A stretch of 64,000 nt of DNA from Mermis nigrescens (taxonomy: Eukaryota; Nematoda; Enoplea; Mermithida; Mermithidae). Below are positions 44,720-58,100 of the stretch, one piece after another. The DNA lies in NCBI GenBank assembly GCA_036768485.1, contig JAVLUZ010000511.1, positions 1,502,411 through 1,566,410 of the forward strand, given 5' to 3'. A program made the translations under genes and the position numbers. Under the pieces are notes generated by a model that was not told the DNA's origin, ran no database searches, and saw only the letters and a list, made by a program, of their open reading frames with translations. Position 1 is the first letter of the stretch. Every line of letters begins with the position of its first letter.

Positions 44720-45679
44720 TGTAAATACAGAGCCCGTCCAAGTCTACTGAAACGACAAGGAACAGGGTGTATTCACCTTCGGGACTTACTTAGGTACTTA
44801 GGTACTTAGATCTGCTCTCAGCGCTGGCCCCGATCGCTTAGCCTGGAGCGACTTCGGTCTTTGAACCCTTACAGACCTTACGGCTTCGATCCCCTCGGTC
44901 CTAATATTGCTGACCGCTTCTGGTCGGGTGATCTCAGCAGCTACGCACTAAGCCCTAAGAGTACCTACCTAAATCCCGGAATTGCCGCAAGGTCAGTTGA
45001 CCTATCTCAATCCGCTCAAGGGGATGAATTAACTTCTTTTCTGGGTTCGAATCAATCGGAAATGTTTTAGGTTCCTAATGTACGTAGCACAATGAAATTT
45101 GAAAACAACACCAACGAGCTCTAGACTGATCAATCATCATAAAAGATTAAATAATATTTTTGACCGATTTTGGGATTGAGAAAGGAATAAAGACTTTTGA
45201 ACGAAATAAATAAACACACGAAATTTACCTATTCCTCCACCAATTATCCATAAATCCTCGACGATGGGAAACACCGACCACACCCTCGGTATAAAGAAAC
45301 CCCTGGGTGGGTTTTATATTTTATTCTAATGCTATATACACGGCCTTGTGCCGGAAACAAAAATAACACGAAAAAACGACTAAAACGTACTGGATGATAA
45401 AATCGTACGTCCACCAACTAAATGATGATCTAATATGATCATTACAGTAAACAAAACTTTACGTTAAAATAACATAATACGGAATTACTTTTAACTCACA
45501 ACGAATATTCTAAACTAAGATGAGCGGTAATGCATAAAACAATTACTATTATCATATACTTAATTCTATGTTACCGGACAAGTATCTTATTGCTTTTTAT
45601 ATTGAAAATTTGGGAAAAGAGCTACTAGTATTGGCTATGTTAATGGCTACCACGAACTGCTAATACTAGTTCGCCAACA
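44720..45679 (-). repeat. 3' LTR of element C, 960 bp
   Basis: Starts TGTAAATACAGAGCCCG. The last 20-odd bases (the terminal palindrome) are deleted compared with the partner LTR, so it ends GTTCGCCAACA before the PPT CTCCCCCACG. AGGTCA inverted repeat at 44990-45003. Confidence 0.9.
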
Positions 45680-46371
45680 CTCCCCCACGTATAGAAAAAA
45701 TTAGACACGAAGTGGAGAATTGTTTTTGAGGGTACACAATAACAACTGGCATCCACAACGCCTCATCCTGAGCGAATGTAATAAACGAAAATAATATTAT
45801 GATGATAACAACAATATTGGCCAATGCATGGCCTCGTTTGCATTCAGGAACACTCTCAATGAAGCTAGTTCCTGTTTCAGCTCATCAACTTGTTTGAGCA
45901 ATTCTTCCTGCTCCGTTCTCCACGAAGTTCTTGCGCCCGAAGTTGTACCTTTTTGCACGAAAAACTTCGGCGCCTCAGCCTTCCTTCAGCTCCCGGGTAA
46001 GGAAAAAATTTTGAATCGAAAACGATTATTAGATTGGGTGTTAGAAAACCCCTTGTCCGTTAGAGAATTAAGATACCATAATAGTAATACCACTTCTTCG
46101 TCCTCCAATTAAAGACATAGACGATTTTAAAATATGAGGTAATGATAAAACGAGGAATGCCATTATGCGAGATGACAAGAAAAATATGCACCATCAATCA
46201 GAAAATTACAGCAATAATATGACACGAGAAAAAGAAAAATCAAACAAGAAAAATAAACGAAACGCAAAAATTGTCCTGGAATCCACATCAGGAACGAAAA
46301 AACAGAAAAAGACAAAGAGCTCTGGTCAATTTGACGCCTATTGCAGAGTTCAGTACGTCAAACTTGAAAGT
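45680..46371 (-). other. PPT and 3' untranslated region of element C
   Basis: The GTGGGGGAG tract (minus strand) at 45680-45688, then sequence diverged from the A and B counterparts with no conserved frame. Confidence 0.55.
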
Positions 46372-49300
46372 TTAATAACGATCCTGATAGTTAGGCTTTG
46401 AGCCACGCGGCTTGCCGCGACGGCGCTAGATACTTGCAGTCCGAATCGGTTTTGCGACGTGTGTTTGAACGCTCGTGATATTAATAAGGCGGTCCCTACG
46501 TCTCTGTACATGTGTTGGCGTAGGCTCAATGAGGGTCGACTGGCCGACTGTCATCTTCGTCTTTGTCCTTGTCCTTGTCATAATCATCCGCATAACGACG
46601 GGGGTTGGAGGCACCGGCGTCAAATATAATTCGGATGAAAACTGTAAGATTCTTTGCGTGACGTCTCGCGTGAATGCTGCTCCTTTGGCTGGCACGAGCT
46701 TGTAATTTTGCAGCTACTTCTGCACAAACAAGCCCTTTTACTCATTCTTTTTCCAGGTTTTTTAAATGATGCAATGCGTGTTCGGATTTTGTGTCGTAAA
46801 ATTCATTTACTTTTTGACGGTGCTCGTCTTCCGGCATTTGACAAATGCCTGAAGCAACTGTGAGCAGCTGGCGCAGCCGCAGCGCGTCACACGCCTGGGA
46901 AGCTCGGCAGCAAGATTTTCTCTATTGCGCTGTTCAATAATCATGCGCGCTTTTCCTATTTCGATTTATGCTGCAACAGACAGATCGACTTTGGGCCTGG
47001 CAGGTTCGCCAAAGACCCACGCGGATCTTGCAAAGAGGCCTGTTGTCTCTCCTTGCGAATTTTTTTCCAATTCTCCTGCCAAATGGTGCTTTAAGTAAAA
47101 ATCCGATTTTTGGCGACCTCTAAATCAGTCCATTTGGACTGGCACCTCAATTGGTGGATCGGTTTCTAACCAAATGGTGCAAATTATAGTGTGCAATTCG
47201 GCCGGATTTTCAATTTGCTCAGCCAATTCAGGAATTCCGGAAAAGCATCCATTGGCAACAGTGTGTAAGATTCGCCAAGGAAAACTACGCGTAACATGCA
47301 AGCAACGCTGTTCCACCATATGCCAACCTATGGCGGCATTGCCGTAGGCATACGCAAAAAAAAGTGAAACCTTCTGTCCAGGAATTCCAAAAGCACTTGC
47401 GCGTGCATCACATTGATCGATGAGAAAATAGGCATAAATCGGTATCGATTCGTATTTGGCTTGAAATTCTTGGAATGTATCAAAAACATCAATCATTTGG
47501 CGTGTAGATATTGGCAATGGTGCTAAATGATCGGGTGCCGGGCACATACGGTGCGGCAGAAGTTCTGGTCGGATTTGAAGAGCTTGGCTTTTGTTCACAA
47601 CACTCGGTGGTTTGAGGTGTTGACAGATCACCAAGTACTCCAACGGAACTTCATATAGCATCATTCCGGTGGTGATGAAAAACTGGTTGCGCACAAAATA
47701 TTTGTCAGGGTAATACAGGCGTTGAAAAACGCTCATTTGAGTAATGAAACAGGCGATGGCCCATGATCAACATCAGTAACAGGCTGTGCGATAGTTGTCC
47801 AGACTAAAGCACACTGAGGTGTGTCCAGCCAAGGATGCGTAACTCAAGTGAGCTGCATAAACTTTATCAAAAATGCACTTGGGCAATTTCTAGCAGCTGA
47901 TCATACAAACGCGATCCTTCAATTTCACCCAAAATAGGTGCGCAAATCATGCAAAACGTCAGGGACAATATAACAGGCGCATCACACGTCCTGGTTTCGA
48001 TCATTCGGAAAAAGTGTTGTATATAACTAACGTGCATTTTCTTCAGCTGCTACGCGTTCACACATAGCTTGTACGTACAGAGGAACTGCAGCATCTGCAT
48101 TCAACGACACACTTTGGATACCTTGTGGTTGCGTGCGCATACAGTATCCAACATACCAGTCATAACATAGAGTGCATTAAAATGAGCACCAGGTAACGAC
48201 AAGTTCAACGCGCCTTGTGGCATGTTTCATGACACCGAATTTGTGTGGAGAACACAGCCTGCTGCACTTCTTGGGGCGGCAGCGTGCGTTGTGGTCGCGG
48301 AGGCAAGCCTAAAATTTCCCGACATTATGACATCAGGCCCGGGGTGGCGTTCTGCCCAATCCAACTGTGATGTCGGTAAAGGCAGCAACAAACCTATGCC
48401 CAAGGCGCATGCAGCCGGCGCCGCAAGCAATTGCAAAGGAATCGCTTGCGTAACAATGGTGGCGCCGCCTGGGCGCGAGTTAAGTGCGTCCGGTTTGCAA
48501 TGGTGATAAATTGGCTTGTCTTTTGGCTTCAGTCCGAAAGCGCGATTACTAGACATTTTGGCGATAAATCTGCCTCATCCGTGGGTACGGATTGCTCTAC
48601 TCCGACCATGGGTGATTTGAATTGCATCTCAGCTTGCGAAGCAGTCGCAGAGGCTGGCAAATAGTACTGATAAGCGTAGGTTTAGTACCAGTTTCTATGG
48701 TTGGGCCCGGTTCTAGACCAGCAATGGCCTGCAAACTGCGAGCGGCTAAAATTGGGTTTCCCAAACATTGTCATGCGACAGCGTGCCACTACAGTGGTAG
48801 CGGTAGTAGCAGCGGCTATGGCCACTTGTGGCGTCGGAGCCCTGGCGTATAGAGTTGAAATGCAAGGTAACTCTTTGCCGTCCGAATCTACAGTGACTTC
48901 AGTCGCCGAGCTGGTTGACTGGCCCCATGAAGGCGTGCAAGACAAAGGGACACACCGTCTCGTTTTTGGTTCGCCTCTTTTAGCGTATAATTCATAAGCC
49001 TTTAAATGAAAGCGGTAATGGTTTTGTCTTCCGTAAGCCGATTATTTTGTGAACAGCCTTCTATCAATATAAAAACATCGATAGTAATCAGGGCGTCTAA
49101 GGCCAAGTAGACCTGCACATCGCGTTTCAGCGGCAAACTCCACACTTGTCCCCAATTGTCAGGTCCTTTGGATCGATAAACATATCGAAGAAAAACTCAT
49201 TAGCGTTTTAGCTTATGCGAGAAAGCTGTAATGTGTTGGCGACAAGTAAACGTTTTCGCGATAGGATGTATGTCAATGAAATCTGCCATAAAGGATCTCT

Positions 49301-50057
49301 CCAATGCCATTTCTGACAAATCTTGAGGGATTGCTATAATTTCTTCAAGCGTGGGTCCAAAAGCGTGGAAATACGCGAATTTTGTCTTGCGTTGGGTGGA
49401 AACACACCAGCTGCCGCGTCCGAGGGCCGTTGCTAGCCAATTGGTGTAACCCAAAAGGTGGTTTTGAAGCAAAGACATTCCAACAGAACACATGGCCGTT
49501 TGCGCTAACCAATTGAACATAGCGTACGAATGGGCCGTTGGTGTCCTGATAAGTTGGGTAAAATTGCTTAAAACGTTCATCCCAATTTTTATAGGTTTGG
49601 GTTTTTCGATCGTTCACAAACTCGGGAATCATAGCCCAAAAATAAAGTGCCATTTATTACGTTTGACGGCTGTAACAAAGCCAATATAGCCGCAAAAGAC
49701 TCCTGGTCATTGGTGACTAAAACAGTTTAGAGAATTTTCCGCTTTGGCACACGAAGGGTAGCCAACGGATATCGTCCAAAAGTTTTTGTCACCAATTCAT
49801 TTACGCGCTTGCAATGGATTTTAGCATCATTTTGATTTTTATACTGAATTGATTTTGCGCTTAATGCCTCTAGGCCATTAACGCGCTGCTCATCATTTTG
49901 CGGCAATGGGTCTGGAAAATCCAACCCTCGTTCCGTAGACATATCTATCAACGCCAAATGGAACTCATCTAGGGTCGTGGGATCGCGCCCGTTGGTGTGA
50001 ATTGGCGACCAGCTGACTCAACAACGCCTCTTTGCATGGGACACCCTCATCAGCCAT
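46372..50057 (-). pseudogene. ORF3 of gypsy element C
   Basis: The same unknown env-position protein in the more distant subfamily. Starts at ATG 50057-50055 after TTTTCTCTTTTGCAG and stops at 46372. Recognisable blocks: LIDMSTERGLDFPDPLPQND (49727-49957), WDERFKQFYPTYQDTNGPFV and NGHVFCWNVF (49345-49653), FIDIHPIAKTFTCRQHITAF (49200-49330), ITIDVFILIEGCS near 49045-49090, MSVFQRLYYPDKYFVRNQFF and PAPDHLAPLPISTRQMIDVFD (47125-47736), FFAYAYGNAAIGWHM, and a basic tail ending near 46372. The Gln-rich stretch of A and B is greatly shortened here. Conservation of blocks across two subfamilies argues that ORF3 was under selection. Confidence 0.75.
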
Positions 50058-50099
50058 GGGTCTGCAAAAGAGAAAACGTCAGATAATGGTACTGCATGT

Positions 50100-51950
50100 G
50101 CTGTTTCAGAGCCATTTAATAAACGTACAGACGCGCAGTCCCTTGGCTTTTGTTCCCCTGCCCAGTAAGTCCTCAAAACTTATCACTACTGCCGGGGCGA
50201 GAGGGCGATGTGGTAGTTTTACCAAAACAAAATCGCCAGGGACATATGCGTGCTTTTTGACAATTAGATCAGTACGGTAGTTTAGGCTCAGGTAAAAGTC
50301 TATTCTGATGAACGTGATGAGTAATTAAAGGATTATAGACATAAGTGATTTTTGCAGTTTCTGGAGTAGGTAATTCGATAATTTGATAAGGACCAACACG
50401 TTTAGGTGATAATTTACCAATGTCAGGTTGGATTACTGAAGTATTATTGAGATAAGCGATATCCGAGACAGAAAAATTTGTTGCGGTTACAGATTTGTCA
50501 TATTGAGATTTTGCTGCTTACGCGCTTGAGCTAAATTTTTAGACGCGATTTCATGTAGATATTGTAAAGTCAGCTTTAAATCAATGACATATTTTTTCCC
50601 CAATGGGTGGTAAGTCCGGACTTGTCATAAAGTCATTTATAAGTAGAGTGTCAGAGGAAATGCTGGTTCGCGACCATATAGCATTTCAAAAGGAGAGATG
50701 TTAGTTGATGATTGAGGAGTCATGCGATATCACGAATAATGCAAATGGCAAAAAATTTACTCCCAATCATACTGGGATCAGCGCGCTCAATTTAGACAAA
50801 CCATCAATTAGGGTGCGATTATAGCGTTCCACAAGCCCATCACACTGAGGTTGATATGGGGTGGTAAATATTTTTAAACATTTAATAGTTTACAAACTTC
50901 AAAATGGAGTAGATGTAAAATTTGAACCCTGATCTGTTAAAAACTTTGGGAACTCAGTAACGTGGGATAATTTCTCTTAGCAACAGATTTGCAATTGTTG
51001 TTGCTTTTATATCAGAAACAGCAAAAGCTTCCATTATTTGGTAAAATAGTCCATAAAAACTACGATTTGGTCATTTCTGGAGGATTGTGGCATATGCAAG
51101 CAATCACCGCATAATAAGTTCAAAAGGCGTGGAAACTTGATTGGTTGCAAAGGAACAGATGTGGTATTTAATGCGACTATGCTGTAAGCACACATCACAA
51201 TTCCTACATAACGCGATCACATCATTTTCCATGCGCGGCCACCAATAATGCATTTGTATGGCGGGCAAAATTTTTTAGCGATGAAAAATGAGCTCGAATG
51301 AAATCGCAAAGAGTGGATAATATAAAAGCGACACAATGATTTTGGTATAACGATTTGATGAACGACAGTTGGCGAACATGTAAGGTTGGAAACAACAAAA
51401 AAGAACGTTTGCAGAAAAAATTTGTCACGATATTTTTTCGTTGTTAAATCATTCAACGCCCAATGCGAATTTTATGTAGTTCGTCATCAACCGCGTTGCT
51501 CTGCGAGTAAGCGCGGAGTGTTAGCATTTTGGCTTTTTCTGCATCGGTGAGTTGAATGCGTTCGCGAAATGTTGGCAGTTTAGAATTTGTAGGGTCAATT
51601 GGCGCAGTAGGATTATTAGTTTGCGCATTAGGATTATTAACTGGTGCATTAGGCGCATTATTGCGCGATCAGTCAGGTGGAACCAATTTGTCCTCGGATT
51701 CAGAATCTTCCGTGTCTAAATTTGCGATATTAACATTTTGCGCTCGAGTTTATATTCGCTCTCATGATCGTATTTTGGGTGTCGTGATAGAAGATCTGCT
51801 GCGCAGTTATATGCACCAGGAACGTATACAATATCATATTCATACTCTTGTAATTTGAAACCCCAATGGCGTGAACGACTCAATGGGTCTTTTACATTTA
51901 CTAGCCAAGTTAACGCTTGATGATTGGTTTTGACAATGAATTTTTTACCG
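50100..51950 (-). pseudogene. RNase H and integrase of element C (decayed)
   Basis: Sequence parallel to A with many shifts; 51217-51456 keeps VVHQIVIPKSL and a damaged zinc domain. Intact FLTDQG-type and VERYN-type motifs are not in single frames. Confidence 0.75.
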
Positions 51951-53041
51951 TATAGATAGTGTCAATAATGCTTGATGGCCCATACTACCGCTGTACTTCT
52001 TTTTTCAATGTAGCATAATTACATTTGGCAGAATTTAACGCATTGTAGTAAAATCATGTATTTTGTGGTAAGTATTTTTTGGTCAAAAATAACCTCAACG
52101 CATAATTAACATCAGATTTTATTAAGATAATTGAACACTCATTGAATTTAATTGTATAGAATACATTGAGACTGTAAATGCTTTTCAAGCTCAAAAGCAG
52201 TTTGGTGTTTGGCCTTCAGCAAAATTTGACATCTTTGCGAAGAAGATGGAATAACGGTTTGACAATTTAGCGAGATCTTTAATGAATTTCTTAAACCATT
52301 GGACTAAACCAAAGATTTCTGCAAAGATTTGACGGTTTTGGTACGGGGAAATGCGACCAAGTCTACCTTTAGACATATCTAGAGCGATGCCCAATGAACT
52401 TATGCTATGGCCAAGAAATTTTACTTCCACATCGCGAGATGGCATTTATCTGGCTTTACTCGTAAGTTTGCGTTTTTAAGTGCAATAAAAACATTTTCAA
52501 GATCTTTAAATGTTTCTTTAAAAGTGCGCGAAAAAATAATTATATCATTGATATAAACGAGACAAGATTTCAATTTAGACGGCGAGCACAAGCTCCATTA
52601 GTCTAGTTGAGGAAGAGGATAAACTTGGTGTTTTGGTTACGTCATTTAAATGACAATAATCGACAACAGGTCTTAGGAACCGTCCTTTTTTCCTATGAGA
52701 AATAATGGACTTGCCCATGGACTGGTTGTAGGTCGAATAATTTTATCCGCAAGCATTTCATTTATGATTTTTTGCATAGATTCTCTTCTAGAATGCTCAA
52801 CATGATAAGTTTTTCCAACAACGGGCGGATTATCCCCTGTATCAATATGATGCTTCATCAAAGGGGTAATGTCCGAGACACTCATTTTTTTAAAGCAAAA
52901 ATAGAGCTGTTTCAAGCAAAGTTCACGAATTTGTTGCTGTTGCCGAGAATCAACGGCGGAGCCGTTTAAAGCTTTATTTGTTGACGCAAAGCTCAGGTGT
53001 CCTATCATCAAAATTTGAGACATGTGACACGACTTCGGCAT
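51951..53041 (-). pseudogene. Reverse transcriptase of element C, catalytic part deleted
   Basis: The N-part at 52673-53041 keeps SRRESMQKIINEML and TSPWASPLFLIGKKDGS. At 52611-52614 (GTCT) the sequence jumps over 184 bp present in A (18547-18730), removing motif A with the first catalytic Asp. The downstream part includes VKFLGHSIS (52191-52445). It cannot encode an active enzyme. At the protease-RT junction C has ACCCCTTTGATG, one T more than A and B, so this junction is in frame here. Confidence 0.85.
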
Positions 53042-53770
53042 CAGAGGTTAAAGAACCTATTATATCACCAGAGTCAATGCGAATTGCGCTTTAGAGATAT
53101 TACAAACGCGAACAGGTATTATGATTGTGATGCATCGACTATAGATGGAGCAACAAAAAGTGAAGTTTTTTCCATAAAATCAGGATTTGGTTCGAATAAT
53201 GCAAAATCAAAATCGCAAGAACCATGACTGATACAGCCAGGTGTGATTAATTCATGCCGAGATTGTATTATTACAGGCTCAGGCAGCGAAACATGCACAC
53301 ACACAACACTAGAGGTAGTCGTGTTGGGTTTTGCGTGAAATTGCAATTTTTCGTAAGATGATAGTAGATTAATTTTTATGCCGTTTATAAAAGCACAATG
53401 CTCAATAGGATTAGCCCACATGAGTGCGGATTCACAAAAATCATATCCCAAGAGCATGTCTTCCAGCAAAGTGATCAATTATAGCTACTGTAGTAGGGAT
53501 AGATTGTTCCGCAATAGTGAGAGTCATATTTACTTTATATCAAACGACTGCAGTTATTTTGCCTACGCCATGCACAACTTGTGAGACTTCGCTTAGGTGG
53601 TAAGTTAAAACCAAGACGCAAAAATGCAGACGCGGGTCATCATGGTGACCTGTGAACCCATATTTATGAGAGCAGGTATGTCTACGCCATGAATCTTAGC
53701 AAGAATAGTGGGCAAATTTGTCCTTTAGCATGGCTTACGATAGGAATATTAGGATCGATGGTTTTAACTG
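53042..53770 (-). pseudogene. Protease region of element C
   Basis: 53119-53478 keeps EDMLLGYDFCESALMW and downstream sequence. The active-site segment lies near 53660, where the Asp-Thr-Gly codons have changed (ACCCATATTTATGAG on the plus strand), and is frameshifted. Confidence 0.75.
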
Positions 53771-56373
53771 GAGGCGAATTTATTTTTTCGTAAATCGCTA
53801 GACGACGCTGTAAGCGTTCGTGACTTCGAGGAATTCTTGTAACGCTGAATAAGTTAGAGCGCCAGCGCTAGTTCCTGGCCCTTTCTCGCAGTAACCGTGT
53901 TTACATCATTAGGAGACATAAGGGTTGGCTGCGGTAGGGCGCATTTATGGTGGGTTGGTTATCTGCAGTATATGTGATGTATGCAATTAAAACCATTGTC
54001 ATTGCGATAGTTCGAATTATAATATGTTCCACGCCTTTCGTTCATTAGGGAACTGAACAAAAGGTGCGTTTTGTTGTGCTTGATTATTATAGCAATTGTC
54101 ATAACACGAATTTTGATAATTAGCACGCGAATTTTGGTGGTAATCATTACGATTTTGTCTAAAATTCGAACATACTTGCTTAGATTCAAAGCGATTATCA
54201 TTGTTCGCATAATGAGAAGAGTGATGTTGATCAGGATTACAAAATCGCGATTGAGAACGATGTCGATTTTGCGAATTTGAACGCGAATGGTGAATGATTT
54301 TGGCGCGAAAGAACGCGACTGGCTGTGATTGCGAGCCGTGGAACTGTTATTATTTTGATCAGATTGGGTATTATAATTATTATTAGACGCTTCTTGTCTC
54401 TGATGCATAAACACTTCTTTGTAGATATGACCTATGCACTTGCAAAAAGTGCAATATTTACTTAGAGAAGAACTTTCTGGCTTTTCAGCACGCAACGAGC
54501 GATGAAATGTTTTATGACGCTTAGCGATCTGGCTCATTTTGGTTAGATGAGCGAGGTGTATCTTTAGGTATTGCACTTCCTACAGGAGCGGCTGTTACCG
54601 ATACGCACAGTGTTACTGCTTTTTTCTCCTCAAATTCCTTATTAGCGAATTCAGCATTTAGCTAGTTATCCAAAAATTCAGCCAATGATGCTCTAGGTTT
54701 TTTGTGATATACCTCTTTCGAAATGTGCGGTAATAAACCTTCTTTAATTGATGTCGCAATAAATAATTAAAATGATCCTCGAGTCGACTTCAACATAAGG
54801 GTTAGCTTTTTTGTTAACTCTTCGCGAAGCATGAGATAATAAGCTTTAACCGATTTGTTAGGCTGCTGCTTATGTGTCAAAAAACGATTAAAGAGCACCG
54901 CGTCCATTGACAAAATTCTGCTATTAACGCTTGTTTTGTTTTCAAATAAGATTGTTTTATGTCAGCAGGTAACAAATGGTATAAGCGCGCGAAGCATAAG
55001 GATCGAGAAATCTTGTCATAAATTTCAGACAATCAGCTTTATCGATATCATAGGTATCGGCAAGTTTACTCAAATTTCTGCGAAATATGCTCGTATATCA
55101 GATTTATCGCCATCAAAAAATTTTTTATTTCTCAGTGATTGCGATTTGCATTTGTGCTAAAGGGTCCGCGATTCAAGGAATCAGCGAGATGCTATTTACC
55201 ACGCGAGCCTTTGGATGAAGAATCCGAATTATGACGATGACGTTACAGGCGCGATTTACTTCTGTGACGCAAGCACGACCGCGCGGACAATCATAGCTAC
55301 TCGACGAGCTGCCAGAAAATTCTTCATGCGGACGCCTCCTAGTAGATGACTCAGGTAGAGACGCAGATTCATTTTGCAAATTTCCAGGTTCATTATTTAT
55401 GCCTGATGGTGCTTGTCTCTAAAGGTTGCATTTCGATATTTGAGGAATGCAGAATAGGGTTAATAGGTGGTATTTCCAGATTTGCAGGATTAGGTACATA
55501 GTTATTTGGGAATATTTCACCTTGAGGCGGAAAATATTGCAGCGGTGGCGGATTAAAACGCTGCTGCGAGTTCGCATTTGAAGAATTAGGTAAAGAAGGT
55601 GCATTACGATTTAAAGACAGCAACGGCCAAGATCGTGACGCCTGCAAAATTGATACCAAACGGGCTGCAAAATCGTAGGTATATTTTCCGAAAAACCCGA
55701 GTTTTGCACTGGTTGCAAACCCATGTTTAAAGGATTTTGTGCTGAATTAGATGTCTCAGGTGCACAATTTGTACAACTTTGTGCCATAGTTTCTGGAACA
55801 GTTTCCGAAGGTGATCGAGAATTAGATGCGCGGTTGCCAGTGGACAACAAAGAAGATGCACAATGCGTGCTTTCTGCATGATTCGCATTTTGCGCATTAA
55901 ATTCAGAAAATTTTCGCTATCAATAGAGTGGTTAACGCGCTCAGATAGATTACTTTCGATGCGATTCGAAACTGGTTGAGATTTAAGCAATGTGCTTAGC
56001 TCCATATGCAGTTTACGCATTTCATCCAAATTTTCCTTTTGTCTTGATTTAATGCCAAGGTAGAAAGGTCCGGAAATTGCATATGAATAGCTTGTAGCGC
56101 TTTTAAGATAAGGTCATTAGTCACGCTAGCACTAGCACGAACCTCATCGGCATTTCTGCTTTGACTATTATTACTTTCTACGTCAGAATTGGCGTTATCT
56201 CGCTCCGAACTGGTTTCAGGATGATTTACCATGTTAACTGTAGCCGTATTATCGATCATCGTATGATTTGATGAATTATCGATGTTAGGATCTGAGCTGG
56301 TTAGCAAAGTTTGATTAATGTGTGATTGCATAGTAGTCAATAACACTTCGTCATCATCGTCTCTCTTATTCAT
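53771..56373 (-). pseudogene. gag of element C
   Basis: Start at 56373. Acidic N-terminus and DLILKALQAIHMQF (55996-56373), a stretch ending NSGFSENIPTI (55611-55850), a Pro-rich FNPPPLQYFPPQGE segment (55393-55659), a shortened Arg/Ser block (55173-55379), a capsid-like region (54600-55170), a CCHC-like knuckle whose last Cys is changed (CTFCKCIGHIYKEV, near 54406-54450), and an Asn/Arg/Tyr-rich end (53959-54300). Confidence 0.75.
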
Positions 56374-57105
56374 GTCATTACCGCGTTATTACTTGTGCTA
56401 TTAGAGTCAACAGGCGCGGTAGGTAATTGGCGAGATGAAGTAGATGGAGAAGAAGGTTTTTCAATTTAGCAGACGGTGTCGGCAAAACCTTTTTTCCTGC
56501 CATTCTTAGGTATCAAAAACGTCAAAAAATATGACCTTGGGTAAGAAAAATTTCAGTACGTCGAAATTTTGTCCAAAATAAATGTTTCTAATTTGACCTT
56601 TGTCGTTTCGAAAACAGGTTTTTTCACGTGAATAGTATTTGCTTACGTGAAGCAAGAGATACCTGACGTGAAATGAGCGAAAGTAGGTAGGACTGAGCCT
56701 TAAGGCGCAAAGCAGAAACGTACGTAAGTAAGAAAAGACATAGGTAAATACCTTTCGCTACCCTGTAGTATCAAAAATTCGTCATCAAGAGAGAAAATAT
56801 TGAATCATGTCGCCAGAGGGTCGACGTTTATAGAAAAATGTGAGCGTGATAGCTGCCTTTGTCGCTAGAGAACCGATGGAAATAGAAAAATAACGATGAC
56901 TTTACCACAATACACAAAATCTTTATCATGGACGCTTACTTAAAATGCGCACTGCCACAATCGCGGTCGATACAACAACAAAGGTGAACGAAATGTTACA
57001 CATATTTAGATGGCCAAAAAATAATGATTTTTTTACCGGAAAAATAAATTTAAGATAACTGATCAGTTCGGGTGAATCTAGTAGCCTAAAAGGGGGACGA
57101 TCCAA
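56374..57105 (-). other. 5' leader of element C with PBS-like site
   Basis: On the minus strand TTGGATCGTCCCCC directly follows the LTR (57092-57105), differing from the A/B site TTGGACGTTCCC. A GTAAGCG word at 56934-56939 (minus strand) matches the one in B. Confidence 0.5.
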
Positions 57106-58100
57106 TGTAAACAGAGCCCGTCCAAGTCTACTGAAACGACAAGCAACAGGGTGTATTCACCTTTGGGACTTACTTAGGTACTTAGGTACTTAGATCTGCT
57201 TCAGCGCTGGCCCCAATCGCTTAACCTGGAGCGACTTCGGTCTTGGACCCTTACAGACCTTACGGCTTTGATCCCCTTGGTCCTAATATTGCTGACCGCT
57301 TCTGGTCGGGTGATCTCAGCTACGCACTAAGCCTTAAGAATACCTACCTAAATCCCGGAATTGCCGCAAGGTCAGTTGACCTATCTCAATCCGCTCAAGT
57401 GGATGAATTAACTTTCTTTTCTGGGTTCGAATCAATCGGAAATGTTTTAGGTTCCTAATACGTAGCACGATGAAATTTGAAAACAACACCAACGAAGCTC
57501 TAGACTGATCAATCATCATAAAAGATTAAATAATATTTTTGACCGATTTTGGGATTGAGAAAGGAATAAAGACTTTTGAACGAAATAAATAAACACACGA
57601 AATTTACCTATTCCTCCACCACCATCCAGAAATCCTCGACGATGGGAAACACCGACCACACCCTCAGTATAAAGAAACCCCTGGGTGGGTTTTATATTTT
57701 ATTCTAATGCTATATACACGGCCTTGTGCCGAAACAAAAATAACACGAAAAACGACTAAAACGTACTCGACGATAAAATCGTATGTCCACCAACTAAATG
57801 ATGATCTCATAGGATCATTACAGTAAACGAAAGTTTACATTAAAATAACATAATATGGAATTACTTTTAACTCACAACGAATATTCTAAACTAAGATGAG
57901 CGATAATGCATAAAACAATTACTATTATCATATCGGACAAGTATCTTATTGTTTTTTATATTGAAAATTTGGGAAAAGATGGAGACTGAAGGCATAGCCC
58001 ACAGTACACTATCGCAAAAGATATTACCAGTATTGGCTATGTTATCGGCTACCGCGAACTGCTAACACTAGTTCGCCTATGTATAACTCTCGTAGTTACA
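57106..58100 (-). repeat. 5' LTR of element C, 995 bp
   Basis: Starts TGTAAACAGAGCCCG and ends CTCTCGTAGTTACA, then CAAG. AGGTCA inverted repeat at 57369-57382. Confidence 0.92.

Noticed and set aside
46475..46863. Val/Ile-rich open frames resembling membrane proteins
   Set aside because: Antisense of the ORF3 tail in element C, with no support of their own.
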